A DNA stretch of 64,000 nucleotides from Spirochaetia bacterium (GCA_009885105.1 VFLI01000026.1:1-64000), one strand, 5' to 3'. Shown: positions 9,648-18,315, counted from the stretch's first letter. A program made the numbers and translations. The notes: generated by a model from the sequence alone, not told the origin.

Positions 9648-10582
9648 AAGGAGCAAATCGTCCGCTGAAACTTTTGGCCGGTGTAATTCTAATAATGTCC
9701 GCTCTCGTTCCCGTTCTGGCGCTGGATGTGCCGCCGCTGGGCGGACGCGTCAATGATCTTGCCGGAATTGTTTCGCCTGAAACGGAATCGGCGCTCACGG
9801 CAAAACTGGCAGAGCATGAAAATGCTTCCTCGAACCAGATTGTAGTGTTGACGATTCCTTCGCTCGACGGTGAGATCCTTGAAGAATATTCGATCAAAGT
9901 CGCCGAGGCCTGGAAGATCGGACAGAAGGGAAAGGACAACGGCGTGATTCTGCTCGTCGCGCGCGACGACAGAAAGATCCGCATCGAAGTCGGTTACGGA
10001 CTGGAAGGCGACCTGACGGATGCAGTATGCTCCCGAATCATTCGCAATGAAATGGTGCCGCTGTTTCGCAGCGGCGATTTTGACGCCGGCGTGAAAAAAG
10101 GAGTTGAATCCATCCTGGGAGTTATTGCCGGTTCGTATACTCCGGCGGAGTCGTCGGATGAAGAATCTTCCGACGGTGTTCCGATAGGAATGAGAATCAT
10201 ATTTGGAATTATGTTCACGCTGGTTGTGGGTCTCTTTACCGCAATCGGTGTTTTCATAAAAGACAGAATGGGCTGGTTCCTGTATCTGTTTCTGATTCCC
10301 TTCTGGGCTGCTTTTCCGGCCGTCATAATTGGTTATCCTGGATTCCTATTCGCTCTTGGAAGCTACCTGGTCGGATTTCCGATTTTACGAACGATTCTGT
10401 CCCGGACTGATATTGGATCGAATTTTGCCGATAAATTTGGTTCATCGTCCAGCAGTTCTTCGAGTTATTCCAGCTCTTCCGGTTACAGCAGTTCTTCCGA
10501 TTCCAGCTCAAGTTCTTCTTCCAGCAGTTTCTCAGGAGGAGGCGGAAGTTTTGGCGGGGGCGGCAGTTCCGGCAGCTGGTAA
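9644..10582 (+). CDS. Secreted TPM-domain protein with serine/glycine tail (YgcG-like)
   Basis: A 312-residue exported TPM protein. It has a signal peptide cleaved near VLA-LDVPP, then a full TPM domain (about 25-160) containing GGRVNDLAGIVS, QIVVLTIPSL, GQKGKDNGVILLVARDDRKIRIEVGYGLEG. Two membrane segments follow (about 185-205 and 215-245), then a low-complexity tail of serine runs ending in glycine-rich GGGGSFGGGGSSGSW. That Ser/Gly-rich end is common in YgcG-type proteins. It overlaps the preceding TPM gene by four bases (ATGA) and is followed by meaB after nine bases, in the same reading frame. Two TPM proteins between a B12 mutase and its chaperone make an unusual neighbourhood, and their link to the mutase is unknown. 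Confidence 0.85.
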   Translation: MKGANRPLKLLAGVILIMSALVPVLALDVPPLGGRVNDLAGIVSPETESALTAKLAEHENASSNQIVVLTIPSLDGEILEEYSIKVAEAWKIGQKGKDNGVILLVARDDRKIRIEVGYGLEGDLTDAVCSRIIRNEMVPLFRSGDFDAGVKKGVESILGVIAGSYTPAESSDEESSDGVPIGMRIIFGIMFTLVVGLFTAIGVFIKDRMGWFLYLFLIPFWAAFPAVIIGYPGFLFALGSYLVGFPILRTILSRTDIGSNFADKFGSSSSSSSSYSSSSGYSSSSDSSSSSSSSSFSGGGGSFGGGGSSGSW

Positions 10583-10591
10583 GGTGCAGAT

Positions 10592-11566
10592 CTGGAGTCA
10601 CGACTGGACACAACAATAATAGACAAAGCGGTTGATCTGGACAAATGGTCGCTGGCCCGTTTGATTTCTCTTTTTGAGGACACAAGGTCCGCAGCCGCCG
10701 CTGAACGCGAAGACGTGCTCGCGAGCCTGAACAACAAAACGGGATCCGGCCGTGCAGTATTCATCGGCATCACAGGAACACCGGGCGCGGGAAAATCTTC
10801 CCTGATCGGCGAGATCGGCGCGCGGCTGCTCAATGCGTCTGGCTCCAGCTTTTCTGCAGCAATACTTGCGGTTGACCCTTCCAGCCAGATATCGGGCGGC
10901 TCGATTCTTGGAGACCGAACTCGTGTCCGTTTCCCCGTTGATGAAAGGCGGCTTTTTTTTCGCAGCCAGGCGTCGGATCTAGAACTCGGCGGCGTGGGAA
11001 GAAATACGTTCTCCGTGTGCCGGCTGCTGTATTATCTGTTCGATTTTGTGTTTGTGGAAACCGTCGGCATAGGCCAGAGTGAACTGGAAATCCAGCACGT
11101 GGCGGACAGAATCTATCTCGTCCTCCAGCCGATGGGCGGAGATCAGATTCAGTTCATGAAGGCGGGTATCATGGAAATCCCGGATGCTGTTATTCTCAAC
11201 AAGTGCGATGAGCATCGTGCGGCGCAGAAAAGCTACCACTCTCTTCGCTCCAGTCTGACCTTCGCGCGTCCGTCAGACGGCGAAAGTATTCCAATATTTA
11301 AAACCAGCGCGCATACCGGTGAAGGTCTGGAAGATCTCATGGAAAACATTTATTCGACGTCGGGAAACAGAAAATCCATGTCCGAAAAAGAAAAATATTT
11401 CTTTGAAAAATGGGTGCGCGATGAATACGGCCGAACCGGGCTGCGGCTGTTGAAAGAGAATACGGAATTGGATCTATTGTCCCGCACAGATTCATTCGAC
11501 CGGGCGCAGAAGCAGTTCTCGGAATTCTTTCTGGAAAAAATCGGCCGCGCGGATTGCGGAATATGA
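10592..11566 (+). CDS. meaB: MeaB-family GTPase, mutase chaperone (probable CTG start)
   Basis: A G3E GTPase of the MeaB/ArgK family, which protects and reloads B12-dependent mutases with cofactor. Reading from 10592 it has 324 residues, with Walker A GTPGAGKS (about 62-69), VDPSS, GGSILGDRTR, ETVGIGQSE and the base-recognition motif NKCD (about 203-206). The first TTG is at 10661, but the conserved N-terminal helix (DKWSLARLISLFED) begins before it. Between the in-frame stop of the previous gene (10580-10582) and that helix there is no ATG, GTG or TTG. A CTG at 10592 stands seven bases after AAGG, so I take that as the start; ATA at 10616 or 10619 is an alternative. Its place after meaA fits its role exactly. 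Confidence 0.88.
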   Translation: MESRLDTTIIDKAVDLDKWSLARLISLFEDTRSAAAAEREDVLASLNNKTGSGRAVFIGITGTPGAGKSSLIGEIGARLLNASGSSFSAAILAVDPSSQISGGSILGDRTRVRFPVDERRLFFRSQASDLELGGVGRNTFSVCRLLYYLFDFVFVETVGIGQSELEIQHVADRIYLVLQPMGGDQIQFMKAGIMEIPDAVILNKCDEHRAAQKSYHSLRSSLTFARPSDGESIPIFKTSAHTGEGLEDLMENIYSTSGNRKSMSEKEKYFFEKWVRDEYGRTGLRLLKENTELDLLSRTDSFDRAQKQFSEFFLEKIGRADCGI

Positions 11567-12330
11567 GGATTGACTTTTTCGAGGAATATCCGGATGAAAA
11601 GAACCTCTCCTTGATCGCCCGGACAGGCTTCGATTCCACAGTGTATCTCGCGGCGCATACCCTGGAAGAGTTCGGGAAAGCTGCGAAAATCTTAGAAAAA
11701 TATAAAGACCGCGCAAAAGCTGCCTGGTGGCCTCTGCTCGAAAAATCCTACTGGATTTCTCCGTTCAGTTATCCTGAGGAATTGAAGACGCTGGCCGCCC
11801 TGCTGGAAGAAAAAAAAACTCCGGAAGTGCTGCTCGATCAGGAGCTGCCGATAATCCGCAAAAATCTTTTTATAAAGAATTTATATTTATTTTATTATAA
11901 TAAATTCTTGATTTCAAGTCTGTACTGCCGGACCCGTGCCGCGGGCGTGGAAATCTCCACCGCAGAATATCCGGCCCCGGGTCCGCTAACCCAGAGAATT
12001 CTGTATGCGCTTGGAATTTCCAGAGATCCCGTTCGAACCAAACACAATAGAATCGTTATGTTCTACACAAGCATGATTCAGAGTGAAAACTTGAAGAACG
12101 GCATGCGGCGCATGATATTAAAAAATGCAGCTCTGTACGGCAATGCGTTTCGCGTGGGACTGGGAACCATCGCCCCTGGAGTTTTCGGAAACGAACCGGT
12201 TCTTTCGCCGGAAAATCTCAATAAAGATCTGGCATTCCTGCGCGAGGCCGGCGTGCAGACGGCCGTGATATTCCGCCTGGGAGGACTGACGGAGGAATAC
12301 ATCCATGTTCTGCGAAAATTTTCCGGCTGA
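11563..12330 (+). CDS. Conserved-looking protein of unknown function
   Basis: A 255-residue soluble protein that I do not recognise. The ATG overlaps the meaB stop by four bases (ATGA), so it is the last gene of the mutase operon. The sequence alternates short hydrophobic strands and helices (DSTVYLAAHTLEEF, AAWWPLLEKSYWISPF, GVEISTAEYPA, TKHNRIVMFYTSM, AVIFRLGGLTEEYIHVL), which looks like a barrel fold, possibly glycosidase- or xylose-isomerase-like. No catalytic signature stands out. A TTG nine bases earlier is possible but less likely than the overlapping ATG. The AT-rich stretch near 11870-11910 encodes KNLYLFYYNKF and differs in base use from its surroundings, but the frame stays open through it. 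Confidence 0.6.
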   Translation: MRIDFFEEYPDEKNLSLIARTGFDSTVYLAAHTLEEFGKAAKILEKYKDRAKAAWWPLLEKSYWISPFSYPEELKTLAALLEEKKTPEVLLDQELPIIRKNLFIKNLYLFYYNKFLISSLYCRTRAAGVEISTAEYPAPGPLTQRILYALGISRDPVRTKHNRIVMFYTSMIQSENLKNGMRRMILKNAALYGNAFRVGLGTIAPGVFGNEPVLSPENLNKDLAFLREAGVQTAVIFRLGGLTEEYIHVLRKFSG

Positions 12331-12362
12331 TAATACGCGAATGCCGTGCAGGTATAAAAAAA

Positions 12363-12402
12363 ATGTTTCACGCAGAGGGCGCAGAGAGACCACGCGGCGG
12401 CA
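12363..12402. repeat. CACGCAGAG-type dispersed repeat fragment
   Basis: The short gap between two convergent genes holds TTTCACGCAGAGGGCGCAGA followed by GAGACCACGCGGCGGCAC. The tandem CGCAGAG words resemble a repeat I remember seeing in many unrelated draft genomes. It has no coding role here. I cannot count its copies in the rest of this genome from this window, so the assignment as a dispersed element rests on recall. Confidence 0.35.
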
Positions 12403-12419
12403 CATAAATAACGGAACGG

Positions 12420-12755
12420 TTACCGGCGGGGGATTCCGTTTAATTCCAGCTGTTTTGAGATCTGCGCGGTCAGAATGTAGTAGTACATGATCCAGTCGCA
12501 CAGAAAAGACTTCAGCGGATGAGAAAAAGTGGCCGGGCGGTTCTTTTCTATCAGAAAATGTCCGGTCCAGGCGAGTCCGTAGCCGGGAACGGGCAGCCCC
12601 AGGAGTACCAGAGGAGTGTGGTAGTAAAGAGCGGCTATGATAAGAAGAATCACACCGGTCAAACCCATAAAGTGCAGAGTCCTGTTCAACGGATGGGAAT
12701 GTTCCGATAAATAATAAGGCCAGAACTCTTTTAGTTTTTTATATTCTTTTTTCAA
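12420..12755 (-). CDS. Mpo1/DUF962-family membrane protein
   Basis: A 111-residue small membrane protein of the DUF962 family, related to yeast Mpo1, an iron-dependent dioxygenase in fatty acid alpha-oxidation. It shows the family pattern: an N-terminal helix FWPYYLSEHSHPLNRTLHFMG with conserved histidines, a hydrophobic pair, then WTGHFLIEKNRPATFSHPLKS (last part conserved HP) and a C-terminal helix. Length matches the bacterial short form. The start is TTG at 12755, with no obvious better codon. It is convergent with the unknown gene at 11563-12330, and its upstream end faces proC divergently with an 80-base gap. Confidence 0.8.
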   Translation of the reverse strand: MKKEYKKLKEFWPYYLSEHSHPLNRTLHFMGLTGVILLIIAALYYHTPLVLLGLPVPGYGLAWTGHFLIEKNRPATFSHPLKSFLCDWIMYYYILTAQISKQLELNGIPRR

Positions 12756-12836
12756 TTTCAGTTCCAGATAATGGATAACTTAATTCCGATGAGGATATTT
12801 TTCAAATCCTTTTTTAAGTGAGCGGGGCGGACAACT

Positions 12837-13628
12837 ATGACGGAAAATGACGATCTAGCAAAATTGCGTATAGGAATCATCGGACTGGGCAAAATGGGCG
12901 CGGCCCTTGCCCGGGGATTGATCCAGGAAATTAAAAATCCGGTTCTCTTCGGATGTGATGTTGCGCCCGCCGCCGATATCGATGGGCTCAAAAGGCTTGA
13001 GAACGGACGAGAAGTCGAAAAAGCTTCCGACCTGATTCTGTTGTGTGTAAAACCGGCCGATATGGCTGGAACAATTCATGAACTGGAGGGCAGTAAACAG
13101 TACATATCCATTGCAGCCGGTCTCAGCACGGCGCGTCTGAACAGTTATTTCAAGACAAAAAAGGCGGCTCTGGCCCGTGTGATGCCGAATCTCTCCGCCA
13201 GCATCGGAAAGGGCGTCAGCGCTGTGTACTGCGGGCAAAAAGATCTCCGGGACCGAGCTCTGTCGATATTCTCTTCCATTGGTTTTGCCTTCCCCGTCGA
13301 AAAAGAGGACCTGATGCATGCCATAACCGGTCTTTCCGGATCAGGACCGGCTTATGTTTTTGCGTTCATCCACGCTCTGGCGGAGGGAGGCGTTCTCAGC
13401 GGGCTGTCCTATCCGAATGCACTCGAAATTGCCGCGCATACAGTTAAAAACGCAGCCATCATGCTGCTGGAAACCGGCAAACATCCCTCGGAATTGCGCA
13501 ACCAGGTTACCTCTCCTGGAGGAACAACCATTGCAGGCCTGTCCGAACTGGAAAAGGGAGCTTTTCATGGCACTGTTCTGACTGCGGTGAATGCCGGGGC
13601 GCAGCGCAGCCGTGAACTGGATGCATGA
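12837..13628 (+). CDS. proC: Pyrroline-5-carboxylate reductase
   Basis: A 263-residue enzyme for the last step of proline synthesis, reducing 1-pyrroline-5-carboxylate with NAD(P)H in the cytoplasm. The N-terminal Rossmann loop is GIIGLGKMGAA (about 12-22). The middle contains LARVMPNLSASIGKGVSAV and the C-terminal dimerisation domain has AITGLSGSGPAYVFAFIHALAEG with the active-site serine/threonine region, then LRNQVTSPGGTTIAGL, the most conserved family signature. Length is typical. It stands alone, with 78 bases before the next gene, so it may or may not be co-transcribed with the envelope cluster downstream. Confidence 0.96.
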   Translation: MTENDDLAKLRIGIIGLGKMGAALARGLIQEIKNPVLFGCDVAPAADIDGLKRLENGREVEKASDLILLCVKPADMAGTIHELEGSKQYISIAAGLSTARLNSYFKTKKAALARVMPNLSASIGKGVSAVYCGQKDLRDRALSIFSSIGFAFPVEKEDLMHAITGLSGSGPAYVFAFIHALAEGGVLSGLSYPNALEIAAHTVKNAAIMLLETGKHPSELRNQVTSPGGTTIAGLSELEKGAFHGTVLTAVNAGAQRSRELDA

Positions 13629-13706
13629 ACAGAAGCCAGGAGGCAGAGTTCCTCTCACAATAATGATTTCATTGCAGGAAAACCTGCACGGTCAAAAAGG
13701 TGCATC

Positions 13707-14315
13707 ATGGACTCTGCTTTAGCCGCCGGTATATTTGAACGGAGCATTGATGACTATCACAGGACTGATAGTGTGGATACTCCGATAAAAAATCCCTATC
13801 AGGACGGATCGATTGAGAATATGCTCTATAAAAAGAACTGGATCGATTCGGTCCAGTGGCATCTGGAAGATTTGATTCGCAGTCCGGACCTCACCGGTCC
13901 GGATGTCATAGCTATGAAACGACGTATTGACAAATCCAATCAGGACAGAACGGATATGGTCGAAAGAATCGACGACTGGTTTATGGATCTATTTCGGGGA
14001 GTTTCCGTAAAGCAGAACGCCCGATTGAATTCGGAGACTCCGGCCTGGCTGATCGACCGGATGTCAATTCTGTATCTGAAAATCTACCACATGCGCGAAC
14101 AAACTGCACGAAAAGACGCCGATGAAGTCCACAGAGTCAACTGCGAAAGAAAACTGGCAGTTCTGCTGGAGCAGAAAAAAGATCTGTCTCAGTGTCTGGA
14201 CGAGCTGATTCAGGATATAAAAAACGGTGACCGCGCGATGAAAGTGTACCGTCAGATGAAAATGTACAATGATGAAAAACTCAATCCAGTTCTGTATTCC
14301 AGGCCGGCAAAGTAA
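13707..14315 (+). CDS. DUF4254 protein
   Basis: A 202-residue helical, charged protein of the DUF4254 family. Recognisable parts are the N-terminal stretch LYKKNWIDSVQWHLEDLIRS (about 48-67), the conserved IDKSNQDRTDMVERIDDWF (about 81-99) and SETPAWLIDRMSILYLKIYHM (about 117-137). Function is unknown, but the family is often found beside LPS sugar genes, and here it sits three bases ahead of a glycosyltransferase 9 gene. No signal peptide or membrane segment is visible, so it is presumably cytoplasmic. Length is normal for the family. Confidence 0.8.
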   Translation: MDSALAAGIFERSIDDYHRTDSVDTPIKNPYQDGSIENMLYKKNWIDSVQWHLEDLIRSPDLTGPDVIAMKRRIDKSNQDRTDMVERIDDWFMDLFRGVSVKQNARLNSETPAWLIDRMSILYLKIYHMREQTARKDADEVHRVNCERKLAVLLEQKKDLSQCLDELIQDIKNGDRAMKVYRQMKMYNDEKLNPVLYSRPAK

Positions 14316-14318
14316 CTG

Positions 14319-15404
14319 ATGCGTCTTCTGGTTCTGCGTTTCTCCGCCATGGGCGATGTGGCTCTGCTCACGCCGGTCCTAAACGCGCTTGAAAAGGAGT
14401 ATTCGCACCTGAGCATAACGCTCGTGACGAGAAAGACCTTCAAGCCTTTCTTCTACAATATACCAGGCGTTGAAGTTATCGGCGTCGATGTCGACAAGGA
14501 TTACAGAGGACTGTACGGGCTGTACCGGCTTTATAGAGAATTGAGAGTACTCGGTCCCTATCAGCTGGGAATCGATGTCCATGGCAGCACTCGGTCGAGA
14601 ATCATAAAATTCTTTTTCAAATTTTCAGGACTTCGATTCGAGAGCATTGTAAAAGGGCGAAGGGAAAAACGAGCGCAGATCCGGAAACACCGCAAGGTTC
14701 TTGTGCCTCTGCCTCATGTCGTCGATCGATACATGCATGTATTTGAAAGAGCCGGCTATAAAGCTGACACGGGCCGCGGGCCCTGGATAAATCCGGATAC
14801 TCGATCGCGGTCTCTGGCAAAGGATTTTCTGGACAAATCGAAACTTCCGCGCAAAGAAAATCTATGGATCGGCATTGCGCCCTTCGCGGGGCACGCGCAG
14901 AAGTTGTGGCCCCTGGGGCATATGCGCGAACTTATCAGTCTCATCCGGCAGAATATCCCGTCTCAAGTTTTTCTTTTCGGCGGAGGTAAAGACGAAATCC
15001 TCCAGCTGCAGGAAATCCACGATGATTTTCCGGAAACCATTCTCGTCGCCGGCAATCTCAACCTGGAAGGCGAACTGGCGCTGGTTCTTCGTCTGGATGT
15101 GATGATTGCGATGGATTCGTCCAATATGCACCTGGCGGCTCTCCTGGGAATCCGCGTTCTCTCCATCTGGGGAGCGACGCACCCTTACTCCGGTTTCGGG
15201 CCGTACGGTCAGGACGAAAACAGCATTGTGCAGATCCCGGTGTCTCAGCTCCCCTGCCGTCCATGCTCCATATTCGGCAACAGAGCGTGTTTTCGCGGAG
15301 ACCTGGCCTGTTTGAACTGGATTACAGCCAGAGCTGTTTTCAACAGACTGCTGCCCATTTTGCAAAAATCGGGCGATTCGGAAAATATGCCCCAGACCGA
15401 TTGA
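14319..15404 (+). CDS. Glycosyltransferase family 9 (heptosyltransferase-like)
   Basis: A 361-residue GT-B glycosyltransferase of family 9, which transfers heptose from an ADP-sugar onto lipid A core or related acceptors. The N-terminus MRLLVLRFSAMGDVALLTP is the classic acceptor-side start. The donor half has GIAPFAGHAQKLWP (about 184-197), VFLFGGGKDE, and DSSNMHLAALLGI (about 267-279), followed by the cysteine cluster CRPCSIFGNRACFRGDLAC near the end. It lies three bases after the DUF4254 gene and 25 bases before the MFS gene, so the group looks like one transcript for LPS or cell-surface glycan synthesis. The exact sugar is not known. Confidence 0.9.
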   Translation: MRLLVLRFSAMGDVALLTPVLNALEKEYSHLSITLVTRKTFKPFFYNIPGVEVIGVDVDKDYRGLYGLYRLYRELRVLGPYQLGIDVHGSTRSRIIKFFFKFSGLRFESIVKGRREKRAQIRKHRKVLVPLPHVVDRYMHVFERAGYKADTGRGPWINPDTRSRSLAKDFLDKSKLPRKENLWIGIAPFAGHAQKLWPLGHMRELISLIRQNIPSQVFLFGGGKDEILQLQEIHDDFPETILVAGNLNLEGELALVLRLDVMIAMDSSNMHLAALLGIRVLSIWGATHPYSGFGPYGQDENSIVQIPVSQLPCRPCSIFGNRACFRGDLACLNWITARAVFNRLLPILQKSGDSENMPQTD

Positions 15405-15429
15405 AGTGCGCCGCCGATTCTAATAATTT

Positions 15430-16692
15430 ATGGCGGACAACAACCACGATCCCTACTCGGCGCTTCGCAGCAAAGAATTTGCCCTGTTCATCATCGGACG
15501 CATGTGCGTCTCCCTGGCGATCCAGATACAGACCGTGGTTGTCGGATGGCAGATATACGATCTCACCGGCGACGCTCTCTATCTGGGATTGATCGGACTT
15601 GTTGAAGCTGTTCCCAATATTAGTGTGGCGCTCTACGCCGGACACATCGCCGATAAATCCCGGCGGCGGACAATCATACTTGTCTGTCTGGGAATTCTGG
15701 CATTCTGTTCTTTCGCCCTGCTGACATTCACCATGGATATTATCCGGCAGCCGAATACGCGCCTGGTGTGGATGATTTTTTCCGTTATTTTTATTTCCGG
15801 CCTGGCGCGGGGTTTCATAAGCCCGGCCCTGTTCTCTTTTATGTCGCAGCTGGTGGCGCCGCGGCAGTATATGAATGCGATGACCTGGCATACCACCACC
15901 TGGCAGTTTGCCTCAATGGCAGGACCTGCCCTCGGCGGACTGCTGTACGGTTTCATTGGAATAAAGACAGCCTATACGGCCGATTTTTTCCTGGTTCTTA
16001 TTTCCATTTTCCTGATTCTGCAGACGAAGCACCGCGAGCTGCCCGCCGCTCCGGAAGGCAAAGCGGTGTCGATCTTCCATGAGCTTACGGCCGGCATCCG
16101 GTTCGTTTTCCGGCATCAGATTATACTTGGAGCTCTGAGTCTGGATCTGTTTGCCGTGCTGTTCGGCGGAGCGGCGGCGCTTTTGCCCATATTCGCGCGC
16201 GATATTCTGAAAACCGGTCCTGAAGGACTGGGTCTTCTGCAGGCTTCTCCGGCTGTGGGCGCTTTCCTGATGGCGCTGTTTCTGGCTCATCGTCCCATGG
16301 CAAAGAATGCCGGAAGAATTCTGCTGATGTGTGTGTCAGGATTCGGGCTGTGCATGCTTTTTTTCGCGCTTTCGCGGAATTTCTTTCTCTCAATGGGGCT
16401 CCTGGCGCTGTCGGGCGCTTTCGACAATGTGAGTGTTGTGATCCGTCATACCATCGTGCAGCAGAAAACGCCGGAACACATGAAAGGGCGTGTCTCTGCG
16501 GTGAACAATATATTCATAGGTTCGTCAAATGAAATTGGAGCCTTCGAATCGGGACTTGCGGCAAAATTGCTGGGTGTTGTGCCGTCGGTAATTATGGGCG
16601 CCGTTCTGACCCAGATCGTAGTTATGATGTTTTTATTTTTTGCTCCGAAGCTCCGAAATCTTGATATGAGTCCGCCCGGAGCCGAAGGTTGA
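15430..16692 (+). CDS. MFS exporter (EntS-like)
   Basis: A 420-residue major facilitator transporter with 12 predicted helices. The motif A region between helices 2 and 3 reads AGHIADKSRRRTI (about 75-87), and the second half carries IRHTIVQQKTPEHMKGRVSAV, typical of the EntS/macrolide-efflux (MFS_3) branch. Start is ATG at 15430. The gene overlaps its successor by TTGA (stop of this gene, TTG start of the next). Substrate is unknown; members of this branch export siderophores or drugs, but the neighbourhood would also allow a role in moving envelope precursors. Confidence 0.87.
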   Translation: MADNNHDPYSALRSKEFALFIIGRMCVSLAIQIQTVVVGWQIYDLTGDALYLGLIGLVEAVPNISVALYAGHIADKSRRRTIILVCLGILAFCSFALLTFTMDIIRQPNTRLVWMIFSVIFISGLARGFISPALFSFMSQLVAPRQYMNAMTWHTTTWQFASMAGPALGGLLYGFIGIKTAYTADFFLVLISIFLILQTKHRELPAAPEGKAVSIFHELTAGIRFVFRHQIILGALSLDLFAVLFGGAAALLPIFARDILKTGPEGLGLLQASPAVGAFLMALFLAHRPMAKNAGRILLMCVSGFGLCMLFFALSRNFFLSMGLLALSGAFDNVSVVIRHTIVQQKTPEHMKGRVSAVNNIFIGSSNEIGAFESGLAAKLLGVVPSVIMGAVLTQIVVMMFLFFAPKLRNLDMSPPGAEG

Positions 16693-18239
16693 AAGTAAAG
16701 CTTCAGCATATTGCGCTGTTTGCATCCGCGGGCGCTCTGTATTTCTATTTATTCATCATTCAACACCACACTCAGGATCAGATTTCATTCGGAGCGGATC
16801 AGGCAGATCTGATCGACACAGCTCTTCGCATACAGAGCGGCGTTTTTATCAAAACCGGATATCCAAGTGTTTATGGATTTAGACATCCCGGCCCCATGTT
16901 TCATTATTTCAACGCTGTGCTGCTGTTTTTCTGCGGCGGCGATATCGAACTTCTGCATCTTGTTTCATCCGCTTTCAAATGTCTGATGTTCGTTTTTCTT
17001 TCCTGTGTATTCTACCGCGTCTCCGGATCGATGATTGTCTCGCTTGCGCTTCCGTATTTTGCCGCGGGCGGAATCTATGCAAATCTGCTCATCAAGCTTC
17101 TGTGGGGACACGGCATGGCTTTACCGCTGCTGGCTCTTCTCCTCTGGCTCACGATTGCGATTGCGGAATACAGACTGCAGCTTCTATGGGTCTGGACGGT
17201 TGTGGTTACATTTCTTCTTCAGACGGAAATCTCTCAGGTTCCGGCAGCCGCTGCCTCCTTTTCAACGATCGCCGGTCTTCTAATCTTTCAGATTAGAAGA
17301 ATGGGAAGCAACGAAAGACTTTTTTTCATCCGGCAGCTTGGAAGGCAGTCGGCAATTTCCATAGTCTGCGCTCTCTTTTTATGGTGGCCGCCGATTTATG
17401 ATGCTCTTCGAAGCAATGCTTCCAATTTCCGCCGTATTGCCTCCAGTCTGATGTCAAATCCGGGACTGCACGGATGGGCCGAAATACACAGAGCCATGGA
17501 GCGATTTTTTGCGGAGCTTCTGGGCAGCCATGCGTCCTGGACGCTCATTCTTGCCGCCTGCCTGATTCTGATGGCGCTGAGAATTCTCGCGGCACGGTGG
17601 ATTTTTTCCAGAAATCCCGACGGGACTTCCCAGGATCGTGTTTTCATTATTTTCACCGTTTTCACAGCAGCTCTCTGGCTGTTTTCCTGCGCGGGCATGG
17701 CCAGAGCTCCCGGCGAAATCCAAACCTACTATCTGGTATTTCTGTGCATTCCTGTCCTGAATACTCTTGCCGGCGGCGTTTTTTCATTGATATATTTTGT
17801 ATATTTTATTTATTTATACATATCATATGTTATTTCAAAAAAAACCGATGCCGGCCTTCCCGCCCCGCGGACAATTCTGGATATCATCGCGGGGTTCGCC
17901 TTGATTTTTCTTCTGACTGGCCCGGCGCAGAGACAGCGCGATTTTTTTCGCGATGAATCCGGTTGGAATGCCTATCCGTTCGGTCAGATGAAACAGATTG
18001 CAGAGGCCGCAGTAATGAAAGCAGCCGGCAGTCCTGTTTCCATTGAGATTACCGGCGCGACATCGCCCGGAAGCGCTGCTGCCTTCTATTTCCTTCTGAA
18101 ACAGTCAGGATTAAAAATCTCACAGCCGGAAGGCAGTGCTCTTCATCTGATGATCGAATCTCCGAAAGAAAACCGCCAGGCTGATGAGATTCTGCAAACT
18201 CTGAAATTTCGGCTTCGTGCCGACAGACACTTCCCTTAG
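16689..18239 (+). CDS. Multi-spanning membrane protein, possible GT-C fold glycosyltransferase
   Basis: A 516-residue integral membrane protein with about ten to eleven hydrophobic segments and a soluble C-terminal 110 residues. After the first helix it has an acidic loop, SFGADQADLIDTALRIQSG (about 33-51), then GYPSVYGFRHPGPMFHYF, which resembles the DE/DD-containing first periplasmic loop of GT39-type mannosyltransferase-like proteins. I do not see a full family match. The start is TTG at 16689, sharing bases with the stop of the MFS gene (TTGA), so it is translationally coupled. Position at the end of an LPS-like cluster supports a sugar-transfer role, but this is inference only. Confidence 0.65.
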   Translation: MKVKLQHIALFASAGALYFYLFIIQHHTQDQISFGADQADLIDTALRIQSGVFIKTGYPSVYGFRHPGPMFHYFNAVLLFFCGGDIELLHLVSSAFKCLMFVFLSCVFYRVSGSMIVSLALPYFAAGGIYANLLIKLLWGHGMALPLLALLLWLTIAIAEYRLQLLWVWTVVVTFLLQTEISQVPAAAASFSTIAGLLIFQIRRMGSNERLFFIRQLGRQSAISIVCALFLWWPPIYDALRSNASNFRRIASSLMSNPGLHGWAEIHRAMERFFAELLGSHASWTLILAACLILMALRILAARWIFSRNPDGTSQDRVFIIFTVFTAALWLFSCAGMARAPGEIQTYYLVFLCIPVLNTLAGGVFSLIYFVYFIYLYISYVISKKTDAGLPAPRTILDIIAGFALIFLLTGPAQRQRDFFRDESGWNAYPFGQMKQIAEAAVMKAAGSPVSIEITGATSPGSAAAFYFLLKQSGLKISQPEGSALHLMIESPKENRQADEILQTLKFRLRADRHFP

Positions 18240-18286
18240 TACAACCGTCGAAAATCCCGGTTCCAGGTCGTATTTCATGCCTCATC

Positions 18287-18315
18287 TTGACTGAAATCCA
18301 GCATAGTGATACGCT
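18287..18315 (+). promoter_or_regulatory. Possible sigma-70 promoter for the sigma factor gene
   Basis: TTGACT at 18287-18292 is followed 17 bases later by TACGCT at 18310-18315. The -35 is five of six, the -10 only three of six. It stands 50-80 bases ahead of the sigma factor gene in a gap with no other feature. Confidence 0.35.
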
